A stretch of DNA of 64,000 nucleotides, from the NCBI GenBank assembly GCA_024349245.1, contig JALDNG010000048.1, forward strand, positions 6,086,501 to 6,150,500, in the 5' to 3' direction. Position 1 is the first letter of the stretch, and each line of letters opens with the position of its first letter. Below the pieces are notes generated by a model. That model was not told the origin of the DNA. It worked only from the letters and a program-made list of their open reading frames with translations, and did not search any database. Shown here in pieces: positions 47,811 through 60,685 of this stretch. The stretch is from Neodontobutis hainanensis (Eukaryota; Chordata; Actinopteri; Gobiiformes; Odontobutidae). The position numbers and the translations under genes are program-made.

Positions 47811-49928
47811 AAAATAATAGATTGAAACCAATGGCTATGTGTACATTCAGCAATAACCTTGAAATTGATTTGTTCATTTTCTTCTCTCATTGGCTCATAT
47901 AGGGTCAATCCAAACCTCAGAGAGACTATATAAAAAAAATGGTTGTGTTGTCCAATATGGATTTTGTGTAGTGATGTTTGTTTAGCCATTACTTTTCAAT
48001 TAATGAAGGATTATTACCCACTGAATTGGCTGTATATGTATGTATGTAAAGAGAATAAACCTCTTGGATCAAAACAACCTAGAGCAGTATTTGTCCACAT
48101 TTTACTGTAACAAAACGGCAATAACCAAAGTCTTTATGCTGCTTTCACAAACCAAAGCTCAAACTGGGTGGGCAACTGGGATTTAAAAACCTTCTCAGTT
48201 AACGATGCCGAGCTCAATGTTAATTGTGAAATGGTAGACAATTACAGCATAGCTACTTTTAATTAATATAAGCTCATAACAATTAACCCCAGCCTCATAA
48301 AACAAATCTTTTTTTTTTTTTTTTTTATCGCTTAATGATGCAACAATTACCGGACCACAACCTTCGAGAAAGTTCAAGGTTTGTGACTGTGCCAGGTTTT
48401 CTTGGAGACAGCAATCAGATATTTGCACACTGCCTTCATTTTCAAACCACGGTTGTTGCCTTGTTGGGTCTATTGCTTTGTCTGGCTCTTCAGACAGTTG
48501 GCATGTCACTGTGAGCTTGTTGAGATGAGAGACAGACCTCTTGATTACCTCTTGCACAGACATTCACACAGGGGCATTTGCAGACACATAAAGTATAATT
48601 TGGGATGGAACTAAAGTGCAGTGCGCCGGAGGATAATATGGGATTACATAACCTGGCTGGCCTGAAAACGCTGTAATACTCCCCTAACAAGCTGCTGACG
48701 GACTCTGCAAAGTAAGTGTTGAGGGATACTGTAGCATTTACCCATCAACTGAACAGACCACATAGTTCTTAATATTATGACAAGAGAGCGTCTTTTACAT
48801 CGCTAAAGAGCATTTTCTCTCCAAGATGACCTCATCCATCATCAAGCATCTGTGTTTTACTTAACTCATACTGTGCATCATTATTTACGCTCTAACAGGT
48901 AGTTGTAGAGTTGTAAAAGTCACCATAAGTTTTGGAATTTACAAATGAATGAGGACCTTGTTTTGAAAAAGGTATAGAAATAAGCTTAGTTGTTTCTAAA
49001 TGCTAATGAATCTCCAAATAAACTTCATATTTTGTGGTGTGGGATAGTGCGCCACGTTGTTCTTGTGACAGTTGAGTTTTTTTTAAGTCTTAAAAACCTT
49101 GTTGTTTGGATCAGTACGCTACAGATGGTTCTCCTGAGTGTACATTAAGTAAAATGTTCAGTCCAGCTACACTTCATAGCTCAGTTGTTATCCAAACATA
49201 CATGCATAGCATAGGTGACTATTATTCCTGATTTAACAATGACTGGCTCATTTTAAGTCCTTGTCCCATGATTGTGGGGATATCTTGATAAACATTAATG
49301 TGTCCTGTTTTTGAACAGCTCCTAAATGTCTTAATTTTTTACAAAAGCAGTGCACCGTGCTTGCAATTCATTTGTCTGTAGAGTGTTAAAATTCAGTCAC
49401 ACTTTGGGATTTAACACTTAATACAACTTCTTTAGAAAAGTACCAGTTTATAATATAATAATATGTTTTACCTATATCTGTGTTATTTTCAGTGCTATGT
49501 AAATGTAGTAAATGACACTGGAATTAGGCATATATGAAGCATAATCAGAAATGCACTGCTCCACATGTACTACCTGTTTTACAAGTAATCCAGTCCATCT
49601 TGTCCCCCGTATGAGCTGTATGATTTCCACCAAAATCCACCTTAAAACTAACTCAAATCGCAGGATTGAGCCATTCACGAACCAGGTATTTATTCCAAAT
49701 TCCCTGCCCTTGGCAAAGGCTTTATGTGGAAGACAAGTCAGGTTCAGCCAATCTCTTAGATTATTATTATGAACAACACTTATTATTATGTGTTGTTATA
49801 GCAAAGTTATCCATGTCTGTAGTACAAGTCCCACCCTGTTTAATCAAAACATACCATTTTGACATCTCTTTTAGTTTATGGTTCTCTTGAACTAACATTG
49901 GTTGTTCTGTTTAACAATATAAAGAAAA

Positions 49929-49931
<3 letters not shown>
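47811..49931. other. Intergenic DNA, no gene seen
   Basis: A poly(T) run lies at 48310-48326. The 122-codon minus frame at 48195-48563 contains a poly-lysine run from that tract and no domain, so I do not call it. Confidence 0.45.

Positions 49932-50002
<71 letters not shown>
49932..50002. repeat. (AT)n microsatellite
   Basis: About 35 uninterrupted AT units. The length is likely variable and may be imprecise in assembly. Confidence 0.95.
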
Positions 50003-50006
<4 letters not shown>

Positions 50007-52854
50007 TAATGGAAAATCTAGTTTCCATTTGATTTTAACCAGTAAAGCCAACATGCCATTATCTATGATTAACATTAAACATATGAATATTGAAACTAAA
50101 ACAAAGGATGAATAGTCAATCAGCAGTTTTAGTAAGCCTCAAATGTGCATTTGGCTAAAATATCAGATGTGTTAAGGCCTACAAACAAAATGTTTCCTTG
50201 GCATCTGTGTCCGTCATGGACATGTGAGAGCAGAACGTCTGTAGCGCAGCTGGGAAGGAACCGCTAATGTGGCACACAGTTGGAGCCGCTCACATCGCTC
50301 ATGGGCAAAGGAAAGAAGGGACGAAACTTCAAAGGACTTCGAGACGACTGAACGTTTAGGAAGTAAACAGAAAAGTGACGCAGGCAACTGCACTATAATT
50401 GCGCGGTTCCTTTGACCGTAGCCTGGACATAAAGCTGGAATGTGCGCCGGGAAAGCATTGTGTTGACATTAAGCCTGGCCTCAGAGTAAAGGCGAGAATC
50501 AAAGAAATGCTATGGAAAGGTCAGGGAGAGGGATTTATCTCTGCGTTTGGCTTGCCGTACCTCGGCTGTTGGGTTCATGATCGTTCAAAGCGTTTAAATA
50601 TTTACACCAAACCTTCTATATAAAGCTGCACAATATTGGGAGCGGAACGTATAAACTGTGAAGCATACCTTGGGGATTTTATTTGTCAAGCAGCACATCA
50701 TAAAGCCAGGGTTGCTACTGAAAAAATGCAGGAAGGAAACATGGACTCTTGTGGTATTAAGGGCTTGAAATGTAACTATTTGAATTACAGCTTTTGAATG
50801 TAAACTGTCAGCGCTTATTTTATCTCATGAATCAAACGACTATTCATTTTACGAGAATATTCTACATCTCTTCCAATATTATTGCATCTGAAGTTGCCAA
50901 AGAATGTGTTTAGGTTTACACCTTTCATCACTTGAAATGATGGATGATGTAAACCAGCCAACATTCTTTGGCAACATTGGGACATTTGAGACGACAACAA
51001 TAACAAAGAGACAGTTATCACACCCAGTTCTTATGAATGGCACATACGCAATAGGTATCTCTAATTAATATCACTCCATTGTGCCGAATAATCAAACTTA
51101 GAGGGCATCTCTTAAAATGAAATCAATCCGTACACAGGGGATTCTCACCTTATTCAACACCTGTGTGCTGTTCAACCGACTAACCTCTGCTTATAGTTCA
51201 CTGCTTTTTTTCCTGCTTTGATCACGTGTGCGACACATTTTTTGGAAGCCAGCTCAAACCGCAGAATGCAAGGAAAGTGGCAAAAAAAAAGGCCGGGGCG
51301 GCTTGTATCAATGGGGGGAAGGTGGGCTAAGCCTAATTTTCAATAAACATAAAATTAACTCAGCACAACCCAGTTCAGCTTTGTACTTCTAGTGATTGAC
51401 AGGTGTAGATGAGTTTAGCCCAGAGGCCTGGATTTTGGCCGATAACAAAGCAAGTACAGTAGCCTAATGTACGTAGGCTTTACAGCAACAATCATGGTAG
51501 CAGGGGTTACTTACAGTGACCCTGGAAACAACAGGACGATTACGTGTCAAAGTGGTGAGTGCTACTGATTTATTGTTTAGTGTTAGTGTGCTTTCTATTT
51601 ACGTGGCTCTGGGTTTTATTTACTGGTAGGCTGCCAAGAAAATCGATTTTGTCCTGGTTTTGACACAGGTTTTGACACAGATTAGCATTTAGCATTTGCG
51701 TTGTGTCTCGGCTGTAGTTTGGCTCTCCTCTGCCAGGCCTGATGGCACTAAAGTCCGTCCTGCTTCACAGAGTGAGTGTGCTTATCTCGGGCAGCTCATG
51801 CACAGCCAATAGGTTTTAAACAGCTTCACTTTAGCTCCTTTAGAGTAATAGTTACAGATTCCTATGGGTCATTGCCAATCAATCGTTCTTGAGCTACAAA
51901 TGTGTAATAGAATGGAACTTAGTAAAGGCCCGTGTTTACATGAGCGGTTGGGGATAGATGCGTAAATTGTTTCTGGCCACAGTCCTTGTCTTCTCCAGGA
52001 GAGGCAGGGTCTATCGGGTCTAAATTGTGTTAATTTGAGATTTGAGATTTTGTGCAGAATGAGAAAAATCATTAGAGCTAGTTTCTCAAGACAAGCCAAA
52101 CGTTTTCAAACTAATCACTGTACCTCAGGGTTGTTGACTGATTACAGCAGCTAAAATTCTAATTGGGTATATTATCAGCTATATTCATAATTGATTATAT
52201 TGATTATTAATTCATAGTAGTAATGTGATGCTGCTGTTGCTATAGTGTGCGCTACCAAATATAACTATGTATTAGCCGCTCTGCCCAAAATCACTGCCAC
52301 TGAAGAGGGCAATGTCAATCTAAACATCAAGCAGATAAAGCTAGAGCAAAGTAATATAAAGCCACGTTTGATTTTAACCATTTTATGGAACTGTGCAAAA
52401 GTGTGTAAGTTTGTGGAAAATTTGTCCTCCTCAGAGACCTCCACTAGTGTCTTAATGAGCAGGATTGGTTCCTCTAATACCCGTTATTGTAAAGTCTTAC
52501 TTGGTTTGAGTGTTTGATCTTGAGCGTTTAGATTACTCCTATTCATTCTGCAAGAAACTGCTAAACACAAGCCAATGCAATAAAATCATCACATTAGCTG
52601 TTAAATGTAAACCCAGTGCTGGAACACAAACTCAAGGCCAAGTCCAGTGTTATCTGTCCCCCCTCATTCTACCTCCTTCCTGCTACAGAAAACCTAATAA
52701 AGTGCTACAAAAGACAACATAGCAATGCCATTTTATTAAATGTTCATAACATGGCTTTAATCCAAGATTGTACTAACATAAAACATTTTTTTGTATATTT
52801 TAAGTATTTTAAGAACCTTTAAGGGTCCATTTTCAAACTTTTCCTGCACTTCAC
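50003..52854. other. Intergenic DNA with possible conserved block, no gene seen
   Basis: The part at about 50210-50640 is GC-richer and repeat-free. The 74-codon frame at 50399-50623 there is not recognisable. The rest is ordinary AT-rich sequence. Confidence 0.4.
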
Positions 52855-53105
52855 CACATGTCCAGGACCATGCTGTGAGACCAACAATCTGAGCAGGGAA
52901 ACCCAGCCCTCCATCTCCCCTGTCACTTCCCTGAGCAGCTCTGGTCTTGTGCCTGCCTTGGGGTCCTGACCATCGATGACCTTACATTGGCCGCTAAATA
53001 AAAACTGTGATTGACACAACATGTTCTTCACCACAACAGATCAACCACTAACACAGGTCAGTTCCTATCTTTGCCTCTCTTTTCAAGACCCCAAAATACC
53101 TTGAG
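52855..53105 (-). mobile_element. Rex3: Rex3-type LINE 3' relic
   Basis: On the minus strand the region reads RPELLREVTGEMEGWVSLL, aligning with PEELEEVSGEREVWASLL of copy 1 near 4775-4830. Further along, TGTTCTTCACCACAACAGAT and AAGACCCCAAAATACCTTGA match the RT end of copies 1 and 2. The order of the blocks agrees with a minus-strand Rex3 carrying a large deletion. It is heavily diverged. Confidence 0.7.
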
Positions 53106-55663
53106 CCTAGCAACCCATCCTAATTCTTTCTAATTCTGCTCAGTAGAAATAATTGTCAGAACTGGGACCAGGACTGAAGGTCAGAATAAACACTTTTTCA
53201 AAGCAATTCAACTGACGTAAAACTATTTAGAAAAATATAACCACTGAACAAAATTATACATTTTACAAAAAGCGTTGGTCCTGGTCAGTGATGAAATAAT
53301 TTGAGCTCACTAACCAAGCAATTAGTTTCTTGTGAGACCCAGAACCCCAGCCGTTTCTTGCAAGGCTGTTTTTTTCCGCTAAGGGGGTTGGGGCTGGAGG
53401 GGGTTGGGACAGACCCCATCCACCACAAAATATGTTATTAAGCCATTACTTACACAGCAAAGTTCTTATTTAATACGCATTTTGTCGTTTATGAAGTGCC
53501 TTTTATCTTCAAAACCTTTCCCAGATGCCTGGATGACAAATGTGTCACCCTCAAATTTACCACTTGATACACTGTAAAAAAGTAACCATTTATTGGTTTC
53601 AAGCACCCATGAGATCCCTAATTTAATGAAATTTGCTTAGATCATAAATTTACTGTACTAAAATAAGTCCATCTATTCATTTCCCCCTGCATGGGAAATG
53701 CATACAAAGCTGCCCAAACATGAACCCAAGTTCAGATTTTCAGGTGTGAAAAGATTTAGGGCATATAAAGCAAAGTATGTTTGACAGAACAAAGATGAAA
53801 CCACAAACCACCGCTCAGTCAAGATCCACTTAGTCAAACATTCGTCCAGAGCCAAGGCAGGAAACCATTCTTTCAAGAAAAGGACCCGGAGACAGCAACT
53901 GTTTGTAATTTCAACTCCTCCCTGAACCATTTCTCACAGACGTTGCACATATGAAGAGCAATTTCCTTGTTGATGGACGGTCCCACAGCCCCTCAGATAT
54001 TTTATGTCTTATGTAGACCTGGAAAAGGTCTGAGAAAACTATTAGGATCTCGGGAGTAAATCAATGTCCAGTAGGGAGCAGTGTGGCAGGGGGTGTAATC
54101 TAATGGGTGTGTTTGGCTGCAGTTTATACAGTTTACTCATGTAGCTGAATAAAAAAATTACATGAGAATGACAGGCAGGATTTAGCTTTTGCTCTAACCT
54201 TGAGAGACCACACAGTTATTACATTACACCGCAGAATAATCACTGGATGGTTTTCTGGTGCAGAAAATTTGATTGAGTACAAAGATACAAAATGGGGAGT
54301 GTACATATACATCTCCTTTCCGCTTCAAGTTTTCCAGATTTAAACATTTGACTTGAACCACTAACAATGGTGATGCATTAAAAACAAGATTATACTATGT
54401 AAAATGGCTACACAACCTGTTACTGTGAGTTTTACATTCTATAGACTAAAATTCTTTGCTCAAAATGGATTGAACACCACCACTAACTGCACTGTTTATG
54501 TGCACGTGGGACACTGGTTGTACATCCAACAGAGTTCAGAAAACCTTGGCCAATCAATACTCCTACAAATCACATGCTCAAAAAAGGAGCGCTCACATCG
54601 GTCTACACTTGCTTGTCATACAACATTTCAGAAAGTTTAATAGCTGCTGATAAAGTGTATAATCACTGCTGAGTATGTCTTTTAACAGAGAAACAGCTCA
54701 AAAAAGAACAGAAAAAGGAGGCAACGTAAAACGTGGATAAATACTGTCAATCACATAATGTTTAACGAGGAGGAGATAATCGCTGTGCTGATGCTATAGT
54801 TGCAGCCAGGCTAACGCTAAGATAACATTAAGCTTTAAATTTTTGTTTGCTGTAATGTATTAGTATTTTGTGGAGAAAAAAATTGGTCTGATTTTATTTA
54901 TTTTTTTAATAATAGAGAAACGGGAGAGGTCCCTAGGTTGCTTTTAGGGGTGAGTGGAGTCTGAGACAGGAACAGTAAAAATAAACCCAGGTACTGAAGC
55001 TAAAAGAAACTCAAGGTTTATTATTTTAGTTGGATGTTATTTCAGCGCTGAATAAACACTAAGTTCTCTTGCTTCCGTGCCTGCACTGTGTTAACTGTAT
55101 AAACTGTTTTAGTTCTTGTAGCTACTGCAGTTGCAATTATTGAACACTTAAATACTGGTTTTGCACATGGATTGCACAGCACCAACCTGTAAGGTAGGCT
55201 AAACTACCATGTGACCTGCGTTAAGCTTTATTTACTGTACTCTAGGCACATTTACTGACTCTTACTACTGCTCTACCATCTGTAATTGTCAATTTTTATA
55301 TGTACAGATCCAAATTGGTTTCCTATGAACATTCAATAAATAGGTAAATACGCTTACTCTGATATTTCTGGTCATTATTTGTCTCCAAGGAATATTTTAA
55401 CATAAAGTAGATCTTTAACTGCTGGTTCTGTAGAGAGAAACAGCCTAGAGACTGTGAAAACTAACTTAACTGGCTAATACCTGATGCATTGTGTGTTGTT
55501 TGAGTTGAATAAAAAATGGATAAAGATGTTAAAAATGTTATTCCTGTATTTTTGTGCTTGCCAAAAAAATAGCCATAAGTGTTTATAAGGCAATACTATG
55601 ACCTATTATGAAATAAGCCTTATATACTCATTATTTTGAAATGTGCGCTATACTTTCCTTTTT
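53106..55663. other. Intergenic DNA, no gene seen
   Basis: A CACTGTAAAAAAGTAACC word near 53571 resembles the start of a common fish MITE, but no partner end is found. A G-rich GGGGGTTGG tract lies at 53385-53408. Confidence 0.4.
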
Positions 55664-55983
55664 GGAGGTGGGGTGCATGGCAAGAGGGTTATGAGTTCAA
55701 ACACTGGCCGATTTGAGCCCCGTATTACCATGGGTTCTCTCTGGGTACTCTGGCTTCCTCCCACCGTCCAAAGACATGGCCGAGGATGTTCGGTCAATTG
55801 GCAATTCTAAAATGTACCTAGTGAATGAATGTGAGATTGAACAGTCTGTCAGTGTCTGTCTGTCAGCCCTGCAACCGATTGGACATTGTCCAGGATGTAC
55901 CCCACCTCAGACCCAAAGCTGCTGGGATAGGCTCCAATAACTCACGACCCTTAATGGGTCTAAGCAGAAGAAAATGAATTAAC
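55664..55983 (+). repeat. Dispersed fish repeat, body with GGATAGGCTCCAATAA
   Basis: This carries the recognisable order GGGTTCTCTCTGGGTACTCT, CTTCCTCCCACCGTCCAAAG, TCAATTGGCAATTCTAAA, GTCCAGGATGTACCCCACCT and GCTGGGATAGGCTCCAATAA, ending in a TAAGCAGAAGAAAATGAAT type end. It is one of the most common interspersed repeats in fish genomes and has no coding capacity. Related pieces lie at 20875 and 30900. Confidence 0.65.
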
Positions 55984-57124
55984 TTTCGTTTCTTTGTCTT
56001 GCAGGTCATGCTGAATATACCTAGTGACCAGTGACACCACAGACATGCCACAATGTATCTATAAGTATGTTTTTGTAAATGGTCCTAAAATCAGGGAACC
56101 TATGCACTATTGTTTTGATTATTCTTGCTCAAAAATACAATCGGCTGGTCAGGACCAAATTTCATTAGTTTTTTTTTTTGTTTTTTTTCTTGACTAAACA
56201 TACTGTTTTAGAAAAATATACAAATTTTGGTTGTTTTAAATTTTTTTTTATTATGGGCTGTATTGACATTAGAGTATATGGATAAAGGGGCCAGAAAATA
56301 GAAGAAAGTATTTGTTCATATGTGTGCTGTTGTGGCTGGTCATTAGTGTCACAAGTTTCCCTGAGTCACTGTCAGATAGTGGAGTAATAATTTAGGGAGG
56401 AACTGAGCAGCACCTTAAGGCATCCCTAATGTTTAATGATATGTACAACTGGACTCAAAAACAGCCAGAAAGACTAACTTTAATCCTCTTTTACAAACAG
56501 AGCTGAAGCTGCGGCCTGCCTCTGTCTTGGCAGAGCACTGTTGAACTGTTGGATGAAGCTCCAGTGTGCCGCTCTGCTTTCATAACCCCAGTCCCTGAAA
56601 GCAGTTTCATAACAGCTGTAAATGGGCCGGTGAAAACAGGACAACTGTGTTACTGGGATGTGGTGACAGACACCATCCGAGCTGTTTACATTGTACTGAG
56701 CCTGACATAAACACCAACGCCTGCCTTTTTCTCTCGCGCCGACTGCTTCTCCTGCACCGTTGCTGGGTCAGGGGTCAAGTATGTGACCTGGCCTTGTCAG
56801 GATCTAGTCGGGGGGTCTCAGTGAAAAGCCCCTCCCACTGTGTACCACTATTTTCTGCCTCTTATGTGAGAAGCTCCTGAATGAAAACCTAACATTTGGG
56901 CAGCCTTTCAATGTGGGACATTTCCAATGTGCATCTGACAATTGAAGTGCCTCATCAACCACCTGGACTGTAAATGGTAACAAGTGATCGTTTCTGAATA
57001 AATGAAAACTTGTAACTTGCTACATTAGTATTCATGTGTTTTTAGCTAAAACTTATTTTCAGCAAGAAATAATGCTCAGATATTGATATACTTTTTGAGA
57101 AAACATTAAAGCCTTTTCACCAGT
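55984..57124. other. Intergenic DNA, no gene seen
   Basis: T-rich runs lie near 56165-56190 and 56240. The part 56500-56880 is GC-richer with no recognised content. Confidence 0.45.
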
Positions 57125-57480
57125 CTTTTGGATGTCTGGATTTTCTTTTAACCTGCGTGTTGACACATGTGCCAAATGCCTGGAGGATGATGTTGGAGGA
57201 TGATTTGTGTTTGTAAATGTCAGAAAATAGTCCTGGTGGTTTTACTGGGCAGCAGGGGTTTACACAGTAAATACTTGACAGCTTATGTTGGTGCTACATG
57301 CATTTGAACATTTGCAGAACATAATCAAACAATGGACAGTCAAGCACAAACAAGATGTGGAAAGTACAAGGCTTAACCTCTTTGTGCACTGTGTCACACG
57401 ACATTTACAGTACCAGTCACAAACATTTTTAATCAGCTTCCTCCATCTTCGGCTCTGGAACTCCACTTGATGATCTTGTG
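57125..57480 (+). repeat. Unnamed dispersed repeat, copy 1
   Basis: Shares ordered blocks with 60395-60685: TTGACACATG, GGAGGATG, a near-identical GGTGGTTTTACTGGGCAGCA, and a later ATGGACAGTCAAGCACAAAC against GTGGAGAGTAATGCACAAAC. Family unknown. Confidence 0.5.
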
Positions 57481-57889
57481 AAATAGTTCATATATTACAC
57501 TTCCAAAGATTTAGTAGATTGTGTTGACACATGCAGCCCCTCCAGACAAAGTCAGGATAAAGTCTGGAATATAGTGCATGTGTGAAAGGGGCTGCTGAAC
57601 CATTTAACTAGCCTGGCCAGCCGCAACTAACACTTTTCCTATTCTATACAAAGAAGTTAGGCTGGTACCCTGTTGCTTGCATTCAGTTTCAAGGGCGGGG
57701 TTTACAAGAGGAATGTTAACAAATCAGAGAGAACGCAAAAAAAATGCAGAAAATGCAAAAAAACAAACAAACAAGGAAGCGGACACCAGAGCGGTTTCAT
57801 CGTTTTTATACTTTAGATTATTACTTATAATATTACTTATTCAAAACCGAGGCGAGAGCAGCTTCGAGGTGGCAACGTTAATTGCAAAA

Positions 57890-59145
57890 CACTGCAAATC
57901 TTTTGCGGGGGGTAAATTCAGACAGACATTTAGCAGACATTAAGAGACAGTTGGAGGCCAAAGTAACTAGTTTTGACTTCTTTTTAATAGCTTGTGATGA
58001 AAGCATGGATGCTTTGGACACCGCTCAGTTGAGAGGGGTGAACAGTTAGATGAATGTGACTGAAGAGCTACTTGACCTCCAGAGCCTTATGGACAGAACA
58101 ATATGACGGATTTTCTGTTAGTTCCGCCGTAAAGGACATGAAACTGCCTTGGAAAAAAGTTACTGGGATTATTCCTGATGGCACACCTGCCATGGCTGGT
58201 GAATGAAGTGGATTATCAACCCTAATCGGTAACAAGGTGAACAAAGCATTTCTTCTTTCTCAGGAGGGAAATTTGAACAATTCTTGGCAGATAAGGGACA
58301 AACGATGTCAGAACTATCTGATTCTATTTTGTTGGCTGTTGGGGTTTTTAGGTGATATAACAAAGTCTCTGAATGTATTGCGCATGAGTCTTTAGGGGCA
58401 AGATGCAGCAGTGAACCAGCTGTATTCATACATCACAGCATTTGAAACAAAACTGCAGCTTTTCACAAACACAGCCTAATACCGCACATTTTCAGTGCTG
58501 CAGGAAATAATGAACAGTTTTTCTTAGGATCGTATCAGTGCACAAACGAGAAGATATGCAGCAGTCATTACATCTCTGGCTGGGGAGTGTGTAGGGCGGC
58601 AGTAGCTCAGTGGTAGAGCGGTTGTCCTTCGACCAGCCGGTGGGCGGTTCGTCCCCGCTCGAAACATCCCAAAACATCATAACATCCCTCTCTCCCCCGC
58701 GTACTGTCGTTGAATCCTTGGGCAAGACACTTAACCTACATTACCTCCAGTGTAGTTCTGTAACACTGGTTAATAGTTTAATGAAGTGAAGCTCTTTGAG
58801 TGCCTACTACAGTAGGTGGAAAAGCGCTATATAAAAATAAAGATTATTATTATTATTAAACAGCACTTTTATGATTTTGCAGCTTTTGAAAAGGAGATCC
58901 TCTCCATTCTCCACTGACCCCGGTGATGCTCCGGTTTAGCTCAGGCTCGAGCTCCTTGAGCTGCAGTGTGACAGCGAGTCCCACAGTCATCACCAACAGC
59001 TCTCACTTGTGAACTTTTACTGTCAACTTGAAAAAGGCAGTTTTCAAGGGATTTAAACATTGGCAAAGAAAATGCTGATCTCGTTTGGCTCAAAATATCT
59101 GTATGAGAAAACATTCTTTGTTATGAACTTCTACAAGTACTGCAT
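57890..59145 (+). pseudogene. hAT transposase relic, stop-ridden and SINE-interrupted
   Basis: The intact family cuts and pastes DNA with an RNase H-like DDE fold and dimerises through its C-terminal region. Visible + strand pieces are FFLIACDESMDALDTAQL at about 57975-58032, which has the conserved CDES.D block with the first catalytic-type aspartate. VTEELLDLQSLMD follows near 58058 and KVTGIIPDGTPAMAGE near 58155. After further stops comes NQLYSYITAFETKLQLF near 58415, then RRYAAVITSLAGEC just before the SINE. After the SINE come DFAAFEKEILSIL near 58875 and EKTFFVMNFYKYCMSL near 59105, the latter from the dimerisation end. The similarity is strongest to the hAT branch that gave rise to vertebrate GTF2IRD2-type domains. 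Confidence 0.75.
58594..58859 (+). mobile_element. Full-length tRNA-derived SINE inside the hAT transposase relic
   Basis: The head GGGCGGCAGTAGCTCAGTGG includes an A box, and GGCGGTTCGTCCCC is a B box with one off-consensus base. The body GGGCAAGACACTTAACCTAC follows, and the tail is AAAGCGCTATATAAAAATAA ending in an (ATT)n run. It is the same tail class as the copy at 10945. No clear target duplication is seen. It splits the hAT frame between SLAGEC and DFAAFE. Confidence 0.87.
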
Positions 59146-59180
59146 GAGTCTTTAAAGCAGACTTAGCCTATGTGCTGCAG

Positions 59181-60394
59181 TCCAAACCTCAGTATCACCC
59201 TTCTCATGTTTTTGTGCCAGTCCAGTGCTTAGCGTAGCCTGGGGGGTGTTGTATGAAGCTGCCATTTGTTTACTGTTCACCTTCTGCTCCATTTCCCTTT
59301 GCTTGTGATTTAATCCTGCACCTTTCTGCTCTCCCTGTTCTTGTGACTGGATTACATTTTTTTATCTGACAAAACATAAGTCAAAGCAAATTTTTTGTTT
59401 TGGTAATCTGAGATGAATATATTGTAAATTCTCAGTTCAATATGTTTTGTGTTGTTATAAATATATTTGAACACATGGAATTTGTACTTCATTATACGCT
59501 GAATGTTGGTGTTACTGTATGTTCTTTTAGTTTGTAGTTATGTCTTAAACTTAAAAGTAGGCAACATTGATTATCAATAACATGTAATGTTTACAATAAA
59601 GCTGAGACCTTTATCCTCAGTTCAGCCTGTTTCCTTTTATATGGCCTTTAGACATTAAAAAGCAGAGTGATTTTGGAAAAAGACCTGTTTCGATTTGCCA
59701 TACATATACAAAGTGAAAAGTGTGTCGTTTGCAATAAACATTTCCATCACACAGTTAATTTGTATTTAATTTGAATGGTTTTAAGTTATTTACTACCACT
59801 GCATTTCTCTTTTAAATTCCTTATACCAGCATAAAGATTTAGTCTTCTCTGCTCACCTCTGGTTGTACAGGCTGCAGTGCTGGCTCTGTTAATCTGCCGG
59901 CTGTGAAACACCCCCACACTATTTATCTCTATGCACTGTATATAGATAGTATGTGTCCTCGCATGCAGAGTTAGCACTTTGGAATTTGTGTAAGCACAAA
60001 TCGAAATGCTTTCCCTATATGGTTCATCTCTCTCTGTCTCTCAGTCTGTTTCTGTTCCTTTTTTCTCTCAACATTTATTCTGCAATCAATTAGTTACTTC
60101 ACTTGGAATAATCTTGCAAGCTCAGGAAGCCAGAGGAAGGTTTTACTGTCACACAAAATCAACACGCTTTGATGTTTCCTGAAAGAAGACCACAGTCAAA
60201 TAGTGCGCATTTATAAACAAATGAAAATCAAGCACATGTGGTCTTGGTGTCCTTTGTTCCCTTTTCCATTCCATTCTCTATATTTTGACTATTTGTGCTT
60301 GTCTGTTTTTGATTTGCATACACTATATATAATATGGACAGTGTGTAAGAATTAAGGTAATTTTCTCTCTTTGTTTTTTTTTCTCTTCTTTGAC
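59181..60394. other. AT-rich intergenic DNA, no gene seen
   Basis: The first part may still be hAT 3' flank. No second terminal repeat or coding frame is recognised. Confidence 0.45.
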
Positions 60395-60685
60395 ACATGC
60401 AGTAAAAGTTTGGAGGATGTCTGTTGGATATGCGTTCATACGTGTCAGGAGATCTGGTGTCCGGTGGTTTTACTGAGCAGCAAAGAGATGGGCGGAGCAT
60501 GAGATGGCAGGATATGACATTGACCAAGCACAGCCGTTTACAACTTGGAGCAGGTGTGATGGCAGTTAATACAGTTTTATTGGTAGGTTTATTCAAACAA
60601 CTGTGCAACATTAGCAAACAGTGGAGAGTAATGCACAAACAAACTTTGAGTAGTGAGATAATTATACTTCCATGCTCTGAGCACT
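60395..60685 (+). repeat. Unnamed dispersed repeat, copy 2
   Basis: Ordered blocks match 57125-57480, the best being GGTGGTTTTACTGAGCAGCA at about 60463. It is interrupted relative to the first copy by about 90 bp in the middle. The opposing frames of 114 and 136 codons over it are not recognisable proteins. Confidence 0.5.

Larger units (their letters stand above)
57609..59180 (+). mobile_element. hAT DNA transposon relic (GTF2IRD2/ZBED-like transposase type)
   Basis: The left part from TAGCCTGGCCAG matches the fragment at 5919. A transposase relic follows from about 57890 and ends near 59140. It is interrupted by a SINE at 58594-58859. Terminal inverted repeats were not identified, so both outer limits are approximate. 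The element is inactive. Confidence 0.72.

Noticed and set aside
48195..48563. 122-codon minus frame as a gene
   Set aside because: It contains a poly-lysine run encoded by a poly(A/T) tract and no other recognisable feature.
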